DNA of 64,000 bases from Thiotrichales bacterium. Its GTDB lineage: Bacteria; Pseudomonadota; Gammaproteobacteria; Beggiatoales; Beggiatoaceae. A program made the position numbers and the translations under genes. Where the stretch lies: NCBI GenBank assembly GCA_016745035.1, contig JADGDE010000002.1, positions 433 to 64,432 of the forward strand. The letters are read 5' to 3'. The stretch's first letter is position 1. Each line of letters starts with the position of its first letter. This document shows, one piece after another, positions 1 to 11,000 of this stretch. The notes beneath the pieces are model-generated. The model had not been told where the DNA came from and searched no databases. It was given only the letters and a program-made list of their open reading frames with translations.

Positions 1-192
1 ATCCCCTATCTGTCCCAGTGCCGTCGCCGCTGCCCCCCTATTCATTGGATCAATATCTTCAAACAAAGCCTGAGCCAGCGCATCGACGGCTTTGCGATCC
101 CCTATCTGTCCCAGTGCCGTCGCCGCTGCCCCCCTATTCATTGGATCAATATCTTCAAACAAAGCCTGAGCCAACGCATCGATGGCTTTACG
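1..192 (-). repeat. 96-bp tandem repeat encoding HEAT-like units
   Basis: Two head-to-tail copies with a period of 96 bp (1-96 and 97-192) are identical except for a few bases at the distal end (around 173-190). Each encodes 32 residues in frame. The identity at silent positions points to a very recent duplication. A more diverged unit follows at about 193-260. The array continues off the left edge, so the copy number is unknown. Confidence 0.9.
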
Positions 193-1950
193 AACCCCTA
201 AACGCCCAAGTACATAAGCAGCAGCACCTCTCACACTATCATGAGGGTCTTTTCTTAACAGTGCTATAAGTAAATCAGAGGTGTCGGAAGTAAAAGTATC
301 TCGCAACGCCGTCACTGCCCAACGACGTTTTTTTTCCTCTAAATGGGTATCTGCTAAAATTTGGTGGCATTTTTCTATATCAGAACCATTTAAATGAGTA
401 GGGTTTTGTTGATGTGTTCTTTTCTTGTTTTTTTGTGGATGATGTGTAATTTCTGAACGATTATATTGTCGTCTTAGTTTCACCAATATCTGTCCATTAA
501 ATTCACCCTGTTCTAAAATTCGTTTAACCTTCTCTGCTATCCAAGCATTATCTTTATATAGTGGACGTAATAAACCACGTCGGTAAGCCTCACGTTGCAC
601 CTTGATGGGTAAATCTCCCAAACGATTGGCAACACGGTTTTGAATCCGACGGCTAGACAATAAGGCTTTACCAATGCTTTGCCATAAAGCGTTAAGGGTA
701 TCTAAGTCTAATACCCCACGATTAGCCAATACGACATCAATCAGTTTTTCCGGTGTTCCATAAACATTGGTTTGTTCCATGACATAATGAGCGGCACGGT
801 TTGGCTCTGGGTGTAAGCCGACCCAATCACCTAGCAAGGTATCAAATTGCTCGGGCATAAAAGCAAAGACAGGGGGCTGATTTTCATCACGTTTAACACA
901 AGCCCAAGCCAAACCAAAGTCTAATAAAGATTCGTGAATAAAACGCCAAGCTTGTTGTTCGGGGTCATAATCAACCAAACGAAAATCAATAAAAGCCTCA
1001 CAACTGGCTGTTATTAACTCAACATCGGTCGGCTCGCGCCAAACACGCTTTAATAAATTTTCTAATTCAAACAATGGGATGGTGCTTTTATGCAATAGCT
1101 CAGCAGTTAAAGAGGCAGCGCAAAGCACCGCTTCTTGACTAAGCCCTTGTGCTATTTTTTGTTTTTGTGAATGTGGGGTCAGGCGCAATAATGCTGCTCG
1201 GCTACGAGGCCAGTTTTTTTCAAAACTACCTTGTATCCCTGTGTGGTGGCTAGCAATCAGTGAGAGTAAAAAGGGATTGCTTGTCGCATCTTGCATCCCC
1301 GCAGCGCTGGCATCGTCTAAAATTTGGTTGGCATTTAAACTTTGTCGCTCTAAATAATCAATGATTTGTCCATCGCTAAAAGGACGCAGGGACAATTGAT
1401 AAATATCGCGCTCATTATCATCTTGGTCTAATTCTTCCGCCAGATAACGGGAGGTTGCAACCACAGGGAAAGCGTGGTTGCTGTTGAGTAGTTTAATGAT
1501 TAACGCCCATGTTGGGGTATGTTGAAATTCGCGCTGGATTTCGTTAATCCCATCGAGCATAAACACGATTTTGCCTCGCCCTTTTCTTGCTCGGTTTTTC
1601 CAAAGTTTCTCGTCAACTTGTGGTGGCTTCAATGCCAGCGCTAGTTTATGTGGCGCGCTATATTCTTGATGGTTTTTTAAGATACTGACATTAATCAATA
1701 CACAAGCAATATCTTGAGCCAATAAATCCAGCATTAATTGCGTAATCAGGCTGGTTTTACCACTGCCAGCAGGGCTGTGTACAAACCAAGTTTCTGGTTT
1801 TAGACGAATGAGATGATTGCTTAGCTGGTCAATACCTTTGACTTCAGTATTGCCTTTGTTGACCAAGAATTTTGCCGAGATATAGTGTTCAATGGCTTTA
1901 TTGGCAATACGTTGATGGTAATTAGAAAAAAGCTTGTAATTGTCTTGCAT
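1..1950 (-). CDS. NACHT-like STAND NTPase with C-terminal HEAT-like repeats (3' end outside window)
   Basis: The reverse strand is open for 650 codons from the ATG at 1950 to the window edge without a stop, so the C-terminus is missing. A Walker A (SPAGSGKTS, about residues 59-67) and a Walker B of NACHT type (KIVFMLDGINE, about 127-137) lie in the N-terminal third. The middle is helical. From about residue 520 the sequence becomes HEAT-like, ending in two almost identical 32-residue repeats (R-K-A-V-D-A-L-A-Q... -A-L-G-Q-I-G-D). STAND NTPases typically couple a C-terminal repeat sensor to nucleotide-driven oligomerisation; a sensing or defence role here is inference. No N-terminal effector domain precedes the NTPase, so any effector would be in the missing part or in another protein. 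The next gene upstream on this strand begins at 2229. Confidence 0.85.
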   Translation of the reverse strand, partial: MQDNYKLFSNYHQRIANKAIEHYISAKFLVNKGNTEVKGIDQLSNHLIRLKPETWFVHSPAGSGKTSLITQLMLDLLAQDIACVLINVSILKNHQEYSAPHKLALALKPPQVDEKLWKNRARKGRGKIVFMLDGINEIQREFQHTPTWALIIKLLNSNHAFPVVATSRYLAEELDQDDNERDIYQLSLRPFSDGQIIDYLERQSLNANQILDDASAAGMQDATSNPFLLSLIASHHTGIQGSFEKNWPRSRAALLRLTPHSQKQKIAQGLSQEAVLCAASLTAELLHKSTIPLFELENLLKRVWREPTDVELITASCEAFIDFRLVDYDPEQQAWRFIHESLLDFGLAWACVKRDENQPPVFAFMPEQFDTLLGDWVGLHPEPNRAAHYVMEQTNVYGTPEKLIDVVLANRGVLDLDTLNALWQSIGKALLSSRRIQNRVANRLGDLPIKVQREAYRRGLLRPLYKDNAWIAEKVKRILEQGEFNGQILVKLRRQYNRSEITHHPQKNKKRTHQQNPTHLNGSDIEKCHQILADTHLEEKKRRWAVTALRDTFTSDTSDLLIALLRKDPHDSVRGAAAYVLGRLGVRKAIDALAQALFEDIDPMNRGAAATALGQIGDRKAVDALAQALFEDIDPMNRGAAATALGQIGD

Positions 1951-1989
1951 CAAATTAACTGTCTTTCAAGGTAAAATGGCTAATCTTCA

Positions 1990-2229
1990 TCACAACCACT
2001 TCACCAAATAATATAGCATCAAGCCCTCGGAGGAGCGCGAGGGGCCGCAGACTATCGCTGGGTGTAGGCTTTTGTTGCTGTCCGCTTCAGCCTTAGCGCT
2101 TGCTTCGTCGGCTTTGACATGCACGCAATTATCGGGAAAACGCTTGCGCTTGCCTTGCTTGGGGGCGTAGACCAGGGCGTATTGGTTTTCGAGTTTGTCA
2201 TCTTGAATCAGTTGCTGAATGCGCGGCAT
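1990..2229 (-). CDS. Small protein of unknown function (79 aa)
   Basis: A 79-residue reading frame lies 55 bp downstream of the alpha-2-macroglobulin gene on the same strand. It starts MPRIQQLIQDDKLENQYALV, has a basic patch (KQGKRKR) and ends in a hydrophobic run (LMLYYLVKWL). I do not recognise the family. No clear Shine-Dalgarno precedes the ATG. A 9-bp hairpin (2247-2269) sits between it and the upstream gene. It could be a real cytoplasmic protein or an accidental frame; the plausible composition and same-strand placement favour a gene. Confidence 0.45.
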   Translation of the reverse strand: MPRIQQLIQDDKLENQYALVYAPKQGKRKRFPDNCVHVKADEASAKAEADSNKSLHPAIVCGPSRSSEGLMLYYLVKWL

Positions 2230-2246
2230 GGTGTTCTCAGTTAAGG

Positions 2247-2269
2247 GGGGAAAGGCTGAACCTTTCCCC
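2247..2269 (-). terminator. Hairpin between the macroglobulin gene and the 79-aa gene
   Basis: GGGGAAAGG and CCTTTCCCC form a perfect 9-bp stem with a 5-nt loop just after the macroglobulin stop codon. No run of T follows on the minus strand, so it may be a weak terminator or an mRNA-processing/stability hairpin rather than a full intrinsic terminator. Confidence 0.4.
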
Positions 2270-2284
2270 GTAGTCTTAATAGTT

Positions 2285-5200
2285 TTAGGGGCTGGCGGTG
2301 ACGCTTAAGCTGGCAGGCTTGCTTTGTCCGTAGACATCGGGTTCATACATTTGCTCGGTGTGCGTTGGCATGACTTGGTATTCACCAGGGACAATCGCTT
2401 GGGCGACGTAGCTTAGATGATAGTTGCCAGCGGGCAAATAATCGGCATAGAAACGTGCGGCATGGTGGCGCAGTTCGCGGTGGTAGAAGCTCCAGAAGCG
2501 TCCGCCAAACTCAAACCAATCGTTGTGCATAAACCAAATCGCGCCGCCAGCATAATCGCTTTTAGCGGCATTGGCATCGACCACCGAGCTGGTGGCAAGG
2601 TCACGGTTCACCGGTTCTAAACCACCAGGCACAGGGTCATCGACGACCACAAAGTCACGCGCTGAGGGCAAGGACAAGTATAAGTCTACCCGTACCAATT
2701 CGCCGCTTTGTAGCTGCATGGGGCTGTCGAGTTTGTGCCACTTTTTATCACGTTTCACATGATACTCGCGCTGGATTTGCATCCCTGCGTTGACCGCCGT
2801 GGCTTTTTGGGCTTTTTCGGCATAGCTTAAGCGGGCTTGATAATACACCCGCCCTTGTCCTTGGCGCTGAATCGCTAGCGGCATTTTTTGCCCGACATCG
2901 GCGGCGCTCATGGGTTTGTCAAAGACCAAAGGCGCAGCATTGCGTCCTATCAGCTCGCCTTTGCCAATGGCTTTGTCGCCCAATGTCGCTTCAAGCTGTA
3001 AATTTGGCTCTTGAGTTTCATAAGCTTGGGCATAATCCAGCATCGCTTGCATACAAAACAGGTTTTCTTGGGTGTTGCCCCAATGGCTGTTGCGTTTGCG
3101 TGCTGCACTCAGGCTACGGGCTAAGCCGCTGATGAGATCCATGTTTTTATTCCCCGCTTGGCTGTCGTAGTCAATCAAGGCGCTCAAGACCACGCAGTTA
3201 TCGCGCATCGGGGTGGCAAGAATGCGGCTATAGCCATCATCCAAGCTTTCATTAAAACGCACTTGCCCGCCGGTTTGCTCGCTTTGCGATAAAATGCTGT
3301 TAAAGATTTTTAGCCGTTGGCTGTCGCTGTTATCCACCTGCATGGCTGCACGCAAGAATAAGGCTTTACCAAACAAGCTCATATACGGCATGTGCGGCAT
3401 ATAACGTTTAATATCCGCCAGTTGAATGTTGCCTGCATTGGAGAGCGCATAAAGGGTGGCTGCGCGGGTGGTGGCGGCCATGCCACGACTGTAATAATCG
3501 GGAAAACCGTCTTGTTTTAACAGTTGTTGCAAATAGGCTTGCAGTTTATTCACCACCGTGTCGCTGGGCGCTTTGTCGTGTTGTTTTAGCCACGCAAAGC
3601 TGATGGCGGTGAAGGCGCTTAAATAAGGACTCACCCGATCATCGGTGGGGATGAAGAACGCCATGCCGCCGTTAGGGGCTTGGAATTCTGCTGCGCGGGC
3701 GAGGACTTCTTCGGGGAAGGTGTCGTAGTCTTTCCAGTTCAAGTCCTCAGGCAACCAGTCTTTGAGGTTACCATAATAATGCGCTGCCAAGCCTTTGCTT
3801 AGGGTTTGTTCCCAGCAGCTATAGGGGTAGTCGCGCATGTAGGCAAAACTGTCGTTTAAGTTGCCGAGTACAGTCGGTGATAAGGTCAGGCTTAAGCCGC
3901 CTGTATCGGGGTGAATAGCTTCGGGATAGGCAATGCTGATGCTTTCGGTATTTTTATCTCCGGCAATGCTGCCATAGGTTGCGGCGGTTTGTGCCACACG
4001 GCGTTTTAATACTGGCAGGCTCACTTGTAGGGCATCGCTGTCGTCACCATTTTGTGCCGTTGCCGTGAGTTGAATTGGCGTGGGCTGGTCGGTGCTGAGT
4101 GCGAGTGTAAAGGCTTGGCGTTTATAGGGCGCAACTTCAATGCTTTGCTGTTGTTTGCCTAAGACCTTGCCATCTTGCTCGGCTGCAATGCTCACCGCAA
4201 CCGTGCGCGGCTCATCGCTGCGGTTCATTAGGCTAAACCCAGCACTAAAACTATCGCCTTGGAGAATTTGATTCGGCAACACCGGGCGCAATTCTAAGGT
4301 TTTATTGACCTTAAAGTTATAATCACCCAAGCCCATATAATCGCTTTGGTTGGTCGCCATGACTAAAACGCGCCAGCCGGTGAGATTATCGGGGACGTTA
4401 AATTGCACTTGGGCTGCGCCTTTAGCGTCGGTGATAATGCTCGGATTCCAATAGCTGACGTATTTGAATAAATCCCGCAGAGCAAGGTTGCTGCCGCCAT
4501 CGCCACCAGGATTTGCGCCTTTTTTGGCAAAGTGTTGGCGACCAACTAATTGGTCGAGGAAGTTATAGTTTTGTAAGTCGATGTATTCAAAATTATAAAA
4601 GCCTTTATAGGGGTCGTAATAATCTAAACCGCTGCTTAAGAGTGCAAACACCGATTCATCTAACACCGCCACAGCTAGCTCGATAGGTTTATCGTGGTCT
4701 TGGTGTTTTGAGTCCACTTGCACGTCCAGCGTGACCTGTTCGCGAGGTTTGTAGACTGGCTTATCGCTGGTAATTTGCACTTGCAAGGTTTTGTAAGGGT
4801 CAATCACCATGGTTTTAACATAGCCCATTTTATAGCTGGGTTTGCCTAAATCGACGAGCTTGGCATCCAAAGGTTTGGCTTGTCGAGGCGAGAACACCAT
4901 CACCGAGAGATAGAACCCCGGTAAATACTCGGCTTTCATCGGCACTTCGAGGATTTCAACGCTGTCATTCAAAGGCTGTACCCATGAATCAATCACGCCA
5001 TAGCGCTCGATGGTGATCAGCGCTTGCGCACCGGGGAAGGGGTTTTTAATTAAATAACGCGCCTTCTCGCCGACGGCATAGCTCTCTTGCTCGGCTTCAA
5101 TGTCGAGTTTGTTATTATTGCCTGATTCCCAGAGTACGCTACCACGACCGCTAACCCATTGGTTATAGGTGGTTTTATGTTCGCGGTCTTTGCTGTCTTT

Positions 5201-7993
5201 AATAGTTGCCGTGATCCGATAACGCCCAGCTTTTTCGGGGGTAAAGGCACATGCGACGACTTCGGTACTGGATTGGTTTTGACAATCAGCAACTTTAATC
5301 CACTGATGGATATATTTAGTTAAATAGGCATTGCCCGCGCCTTTGACTTTCGAGGCTTTGGTCTCGCGGTATTCAATCAGGGTGTTGATTGCGGTTCCGG
5401 TTGCTGCCTTGCCCTCGCCATCGACGACCAGCAACGGAATGTGGCTTTCGGTGTTGGCTTTCAATAACCAATAGTCTTGGCGCACGCCGACATAGCGGTC
5501 GCGGCCGTTATAATCGGCATAGGTGCGGCTGGCGACATCTTTGCCGCGTTCATCGCGTACGGTACTTTCGACCATCAAGCGCCCGAAAATGACTTTTTTG
5601 CCATTGACCTCAAATTCAGTTTGATGCTGTCCCTTGTCATCGCCTTGGGCTTCGGTTTCAAAAATGGTTTCAGGATAAAATTGCCCTAAACCGCTATCGA
5701 ATTGAAAACCTTTGCTGATCGGGGTCTTGGGGTTGAAGGTTTTTGGCTGTAAGACCACGCTAACGCGGGTATGGGCATTGGCATACGGGCCGCCTGCGTG
5801 CAGACTGGCTGCGGTTTCGACCGTGGCTTTTTGTCCTAGCTCAAAACGCTGTCCTGAAATGCTGTTGCTGACTTTGAACGGCGCGGGGGTAAAGTCGCTG
5901 ACCAAAACTTTCATTGGTCGCCAGGTTTCATTTTTAAAGAAACTCGCCGTGACTTCAAATTGATACCAGCCGGTGCTGGCATTTTTAGCGAGGGTAAACT
6001 CGCCACTATAGCCGCCAAAGTCGGACAAGCTTAAGTCTTTAACCTCATGCACGGGATTGCCCATCGCGTCGATGACTTTAAGGCTATAACCCGTTTTCGG
6101 TGCAGGGACAAAACGGGTATTGTCTTGGTCACGGAACCAGAACTTAAATTGTACCGTTTCGCCAGTGCGATAAATGCCTTGTGCGGTGGTTCCCCAAGCG
6201 CGGATATGCCCGTATTGTTTGCGGTTATCACTATAAAGATTATAGTCATTGGTGAACTGATACAGGCTTTGGATATGGCGATAATCTAAAGGCAACAGCG
6301 CCATGTCCTCGCCTTTTTGCGCCCGGACAATGAGGCGCGGTTTATCTTCGTTATAGGTATCTAAAGTTAAGTTAGGGTCAAGGTGTTTGCGCCCTGCAAG
6401 CATTGCCAAGCCATTTTTATCGGTGCTGGCTCTGTCCATGCTCTCGGGCGTGGTGCTTAAATTTTTGTACATGCCTTTATAAACATTGATGTCGACATCG
6501 CTGACTGGCTTTCCTGTGGCAAAGTCTGTGACCCAGACCAAGGTATTGTGATGCCCGAGTTTGACGTGTAAATGATAAGGGCTGACTTGGGCAAAAAACC
6601 ATTGCGGTTTCTTATTGCCATACACCTGCGGGTTGGATTGGAAATAACCTGTGACCACGCCAGATTTACCTTTGAGCAATTTACGCACACCCAGCGGAAT
6701 CCGATAAGCCACATCTTCGGCTTTACTGACAGGCAAGCTCAGTTGTTGTCCAGTTAGGGCTTCGTGGCGGGTTAAGGTTTGGTAATTAAAATCAAATTTA
6801 TTTAAGTTGGTGACCGTAATCGGTACTTCACTGTCTACGCCTTGCTCTAGCACCGACATGCGGTGTTCAAAATGGTAATTCGGTGGGCGGTGGTCGGTAT
6901 GAAAATCGAGGCTGATATTTTGTTTTAGCGGACGGTGAAATTTATCCACCCATGCGCCTTGCTTACGAAAACTATAGGGCTGATGCGCTTGTAATAATTC
7001 CGGTAACCAAAATGAATAAACTTGGTTTTTATAATGAACGCTGTTGAGTTGTGAATACTCATACAAGCCTTTCCACGGGTTATGTTTGCTGAAATCAGGA
7101 CTTAAGGGCGGCTTAATCTTCAGCCCTTTTTCTACCGTGGCATTGGCAACGGGGCTGCTAAACAATAAACTCACACCATTCATAGGATTACAACGGCGTT
7201 TTACGTCCTGTTTTTGTTTGGGGCTAAAGGTGATTTCTTGATTGCGGTTATTGGTGCATTTTATCCCTAAAAAGGTAAAATCGGGGAAGGTGTGCAGGCT
7301 TTTAATTTCGCGTTTTTCAACACTGCGTTGATTGCCAATCCCTGGCTGTAAACCGGGTTCTAAATGCAGGCTGGCGGCGCTGTTTTTGGGCAGGATTTGG
7401 CGCGGTTCGACCAACCAACGGCGACCATAATTGGCTTTGTTTTTATCTTCTTTAGCGATTTTAATGCTATAGCGTTGCCCTTTGGCTTTGAAATACACAT
7501 GCTTTAAGACACTGTTACGGCTAACTTTTTGATTAAAACTGACTTGCAACACAGGTGTGCCGGGCGAACGCCAAGTGCGAAAACTTTGATAAGAAAATTT
7601 CGGGCGTTGGGTGATAAAACGGTGCGTGACGGGCTTGGCTAGGGTTTGTCCATTTTCGGTTTTAATCCCCGGTTTAACCGTGACTTGATAACGGGTCGCG
7701 GGCTTAAGGCGGGTATCATCACCGAGCTGACATGCCAGCGAGGTGGTATTAAGCCAACGCCACTCACAAGCGAGCTTGGGCTTGATGTCGATAGGAATCT
7801 CACTGGCAGCGCGTTCCATTTTACCGACGGGCACAACCGCACGGTCAAAGGTAAACACGATTTGCCTGCCAGCGGGCACATCTTCACCCACAGGCGTGAT
7901 ACGTGAGAGCTTTAAAGCATCCCCTTGGCTCTGTGCCAAAGACAAAGGCGCTAAGCTAAGACATAGCAGCGCCAACACAAGACGTAAATACAT
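2285..7993 (-). CDS. Bacterial alpha-2-macroglobulin family protein with thioester motif
   Basis: 1902 residues with an N-terminal signal peptide (MYLRLVLALLCLSLAPLSLA-Q), so the protein is exported. There is no lipobox Cys at the cleavage point. It has successive macroglobulin-like beta domains, the central MG/bait-region stretch and the thioester motif CWEQ with Cys about 1393 (codon 3815-3817) inside YPYSCWEQT, followed by the alpha-helical thioester domain. Bacterial homologues trap attacking proteases covalently and protect the periplasm or envelope. They often sit beside pbpC, which is not adjacent here. It is longer than E. coli YfhM (about 1650 aa), matching the larger subclass. Start: ATG preceded by GGAGTGG. 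Confidence 0.93.
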   Translation of the reverse strand: MYLRLVLALLCLSLAPLSLAQSQGDALKLSRITPVGEDVPAGRQIVFTFDRAVVPVGKMERAASEIPIDIKPKLACEWRWLNTTSLACQLGDDTRLKPATRYQVTVKPGIKTENGQTLAKPVTHRFITQRPKFSYQSFRTWRSPGTPVLQVSFNQKVSRNSVLKHVYFKAKGQRYSIKIAKEDKNKANYGRRWLVEPRQILPKNSAASLHLEPGLQPGIGNQRSVEKREIKSLHTFPDFTFLGIKCTNNRNQEITFSPKQKQDVKRRCNPMNGVSLLFSSPVANATVEKGLKIKPPLSPDFSKHNPWKGLYEYSQLNSVHYKNQVYSFWLPELLQAHQPYSFRKQGAWVDKFHRPLKQNISLDFHTDHRPPNYHFEHRMSVLEQGVDSEVPITVTNLNKFDFNYQTLTRHEALTGQQLSLPVSKAEDVAYRIPLGVRKLLKGKSGVVTGYFQSNPQVYGNKKPQWFFAQVSPYHLHVKLGHHNTLVWVTDFATGKPVSDVDINVYKGMYKNLSTTPESMDRASTDKNGLAMLAGRKHLDPNLTLDTYNEDKPRLIVRAQKGEDMALLPLDYRHIQSLYQFTNDYNLYSDNRKQYGHIRAWGTTAQGIYRTGETVQFKFWFRDQDNTRFVPAPKTGYSLKVIDAMGNPVHEVKDLSLSDFGGYSGEFTLAKNASTGWYQFEVTASFFKNETWRPMKVLVSDFTPAPFKVSNSISGQRFELGQKATVETAASLHAGGPYANAHTRVSVVLQPKTFNPKTPISKGFQFDSGLGQFYPETIFETEAQGDDKGQHQTEFEVNGKKVIFGRLMVESTVRDERGKDVASRTYADYNGRDRYVGVRQDYWLLKANTESHIPLLVVDGEGKAATGTAINTLIEYRETKASKVKGAGNAYLTKYIHQWIKVADCQNQSSTEVVACAFTPEKAGRYRITATIKDSKDREHKTTYNQWVSGRGSVLWESGNNNKLDIEAEQESYAVGEKARYLIKNPFPGAQALITIERYGVIDSWVQPLNDSVEILEVPMKAEYLPGFYLSVMVFSPRQAKPLDAKLVDLGKPSYKMGYVKTMVIDPYKTLQVQITSDKPVYKPREQVTLDVQVDSKHQDHDKPIELAVAVLDESVFALLSSGLDYYDPYKGFYNFEYIDLQNYNFLDQLVGRQHFAKKGANPGGDGGSNLALRDLFKYVSYWNPSIITDAKGAAQVQFNVPDNLTGWRVLVMATNQSDYMGLGDYNFKVNKTLELRPVLPNQILQGDSFSAGFSLMNRSDEPRTVAVSIAAEQDGKVLGKQQQSIEVAPYKRQAFTLALSTDQPTPIQLTATAQNGDDSDALQVSLPVLKRRVAQTAATYGSIAGDKNTESISIAYPEAIHPDTGGLSLTLSPTVLGNLNDSFAYMRDYPYSCWEQTLSKGLAAHYYGNLKDWLPEDLNWKDYDTFPEEVLARAAEFQAPNGGMAFFIPTDDRVSPYLSAFTAISFAWLKQHDKAPSDTVVNKLQAYLQQLLKQDGFPDYYSRGMAATTRAATLYALSNAGNIQLADIKRYMPHMPYMSLFGKALFLRAAMQVDNSDSQRLKIFNSILSQSEQTGGQVRFNESLDDGYSRILATPMRDNCVVLSALIDYDSQAGNKNMDLISGLARSLSAARKRNSHWGNTQENLFCMQAMLDYAQAYETQEPNLQLEATLGDKAIGKGELIGRNAAPLVFDKPMSAADVGQKMPLAIQRQGQGRVYYQARLSYAEKAQKATAVNAGMQIQREYHVKRDKKWHKLDSPMQLQSGELVRVDLYLSLPSARDFVVVDDPVPGGLEPVNRDLATSSVVDANAAKSDYAGGAIWFMHNDWFEFGGRFWSFYHRELRHHAARFYADYLPAGNYHLSYVAQAIVPGEYQVMPTHTEQMYEPDVYGQSKPASLSVTASP

Positions 7994-8074
7994 AAGACCA
8001 CTCCGACAATAAACGCACGCACTGGGGGCATTATAACGGATAAGCCCTCATATGTTAGCCAAACTCAAGTAAAA

Positions 8075-11000
8075 TCAACGCAATTTCTCTAAAGCCCGCT
8101 GTGCAAAAGGCACAAAGCCATATTCCACCGCCCACAAGCCTTGTGAATACGGATCTGAAAAAGCATCGTATAAATAAAAACGGTTGCGGACATAGTTATC
8201 ATATTGTTTGTGCGCTACTTTATCGGCACGATGACGGCTTAAGAGTTCAATCAATTGCACTTGGGCTTTGCGGCGGCAATAATCGACATCAAAATAACGC
8301 TGGCGATCCGCACTAAAATAGCTATCATCTAAAAAGCGTTGGCTTAAAGCCGATTTATCGATGCCATCGAGCGTTTGCACCACATCCCAAATATAATAGC
8401 GGGTCATGCCTAAAGGCGGAATTAATAAATCCATCCCGCATTCATAATCCAAGCTCTCTTCTAGGGTTTGAATCAATAAATAAAAAGCATTAAATAATAA
8501 TTCCAAGTCTTTATGCTCAGCTTGGCGCTGTTGATAGCATTTATAAAAATACATACCTTTAAGGAATAAACCCAACACGCGGCTGTGCATTGGGAAAGCG
8601 GCGAGATTTTTAATCTCAATGCCGATGTTCGCTTGTTGATGGCTTAAGCCTTGTACATAGGCTTGCAATAAAGATTGCGAATGCAACAAAGGCGCACTGG
8701 CCATTTGTTGTAAGTTGGGATTTGTAACCCCGATACTCTCTAGGCGTTGCTGATGAATAGTATGGGCATCGGCAAATGTACGCCCGGCAATGTCTTGCAT
8801 ACGTTCATTGAGGTTATCGGTGCTGTTTTGCGGGTCAAATAAATGATCGACAAACACAGGATAGCTAAACTGAGTCAAAGGCAACGTGCCCATTACCAAA
8901 GCATAACTGAGTTTCCATAAAACCGTTTGTTCCTCCGAACCTAAACCCGTTTCGCGGTAACTATCGGCCGCAATGGTAAAGTTTTCAATGATTTGTTTTA
9001 AACCATCAACCTGTTGCCGTGTGTCTGGGTTTTGGGCGTGGGCTTTTGCCAACTCAATCGCCATCTTACAAGTCGCAAGCCCGTCATAGATTTTAGCTTT
9101 GAGTAAATAATTGGGATAGTTTTTCTGATATTTTTTTTCTAAGCGACGATAAATTGCAAGGGCTTGATCAAATTCTGAACGCAGCACATACATATCAGCA
9201 CGGCGCAATTGTAAGCTGTAATAGCTTTTAGCAATGGTGTCATTGGTGAGCCAATTGTTCGCACTAGCCTTATGAATAGCAGACTTCTTCGTTGTTTTAC
9301 CTGTGGCGAGACTATCCAAATGCTTAATCGCTTTGCTAAAAATCTCTCCAGCCACCTTACTATCAGGGTCTGTCTTCGCATGTAAAAACGCCGAACAAAC
9401 CGCAGGCTGGCATAAAGTCAATAATTGCTCAGGATCTTGGATGTATTGCAGTTGCTTGCCAGTGATAAAAATCCGTTCAATCACATCACAAATACGGTTA
9501 TACAAGGCATGGCTGGTGTCATAAATCATCCGCCGCTCTTGTAATAAACCCAATTTTAAGTTGGCGCGGACATACAAAATCAAGGCCGGTAAATGGCGCT
9601 TAATGGTTTGCGAGCAAATGCTATTGGCGCTGGCTTTATCCTTAGATTTTGAATCATTGACCGCATCCAAACACTCGCGAATGGTCGGGTGTAAATATTC
9701 AATGGCGGTGCGATAAGCAATCGCAGCGGGTTCATAATCATTGTCTTGATCATTAATCGAGCCGATGAGCAAATGCAAATTCGGCAAGACATAATGACTG
9801 CTTTGGATGTCTTTTTTATCCTCTAAAATATCCCGCTCTTTATGATATAGCTCGGTTTGTTCTTTGAGCATTTGCTCAAAATGGGCTTTGATTTGATTAG
9901 ACTCATCCAAAGAGAAGTTAAACGCCGACATATCCGATTCACTAAACTGCGATATATAGCGGATTTCACGCTGGATATAGCGCACAAAGCGGAAACTATA
10001 AAAACCGTTTTGGATTTGGCGCGTATAAGGCGAGAGAATATGATTCATAATCATATCAATCACCTGTGGCAATGTTGGCGCGCGATGAATATCTAAAGCA
10101 TCTGCCATGCGCTCAAAATCACGTTTGGAAAACGCCATCGAATGGAATTTACAGACATAATCCAAAATCGAAAACACCGAGACCGAGAGTTTATCGCCAT
10201 ATTGGCGAATCATGCGGCTATAAGTGCCGTGAAAAATGGTGAATAAATGCGCGATTAATTGCACTCGATATTGGGCTTTTTTATCAAAAAAGAGAATAAA
10301 ATCTTTATCGCCTTCGCGATAAACCTTTAATTCATTTTGTAATTCATTTTGTCCCAGAAAAGACTCGGGCAAACTGTGTTTAGGCACGACAAATTCTTCA
10401 AACTGCAAATCGAGTTTTTTCGCATCGCCAGCACTACGGTAGGTGAGAAAATAAATAAAATCCTGCAAGAAAAATAGCAGGCGTTGACGCAACTCATCTT
10501 GTTCCTGCTTTTGTTCTAAATAGGTGTTATACACCGGCAAAGACCACGCCCCATAGCCTTGAATGCGCAGTTGTTGTACCCGCTGCTTGATTGCTTTGGG
10601 GTCAGTGCCAACTTCCTTTTCAGCTTGCTTATGTAAATATTTATCATACGCCCACAAGGCATCAACAGGGCGCATCAAACGCCGACAAACATACTGCTCG
10701 ACCATGCTGCTGATGTCATTGCCGTTTTCGTCCGATTCATCGGTGAGAAAACTGGGAATATAAAAAACCTTATCGAACAAGGACGCATACAAAAAGCGAA
10801 TTTCGCCCTGATCGGCGAGATTGGCATCCATCATTTCGCGTCCGGCAATAAAAATGAAATAGCAAGGCGCGACCGAAATCAAATTTTTGAAACTGCCGAG
10901 CAAACGCTCGACTTCGTATTTACGTTGGCGCACGGATTCAGAAAAATCCAGCTCAATCGAGGTCGCGGGTTCATCATCTTTACGTTTAGGGTGGATTTTA

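Noticed and set aside
18..269. Plus-strand repeat reading frame at the left edge
   Set aside because: It is the antisense of the HEAT-like repeat array; the minus strand is open for 650 codons with NTPase motifs.
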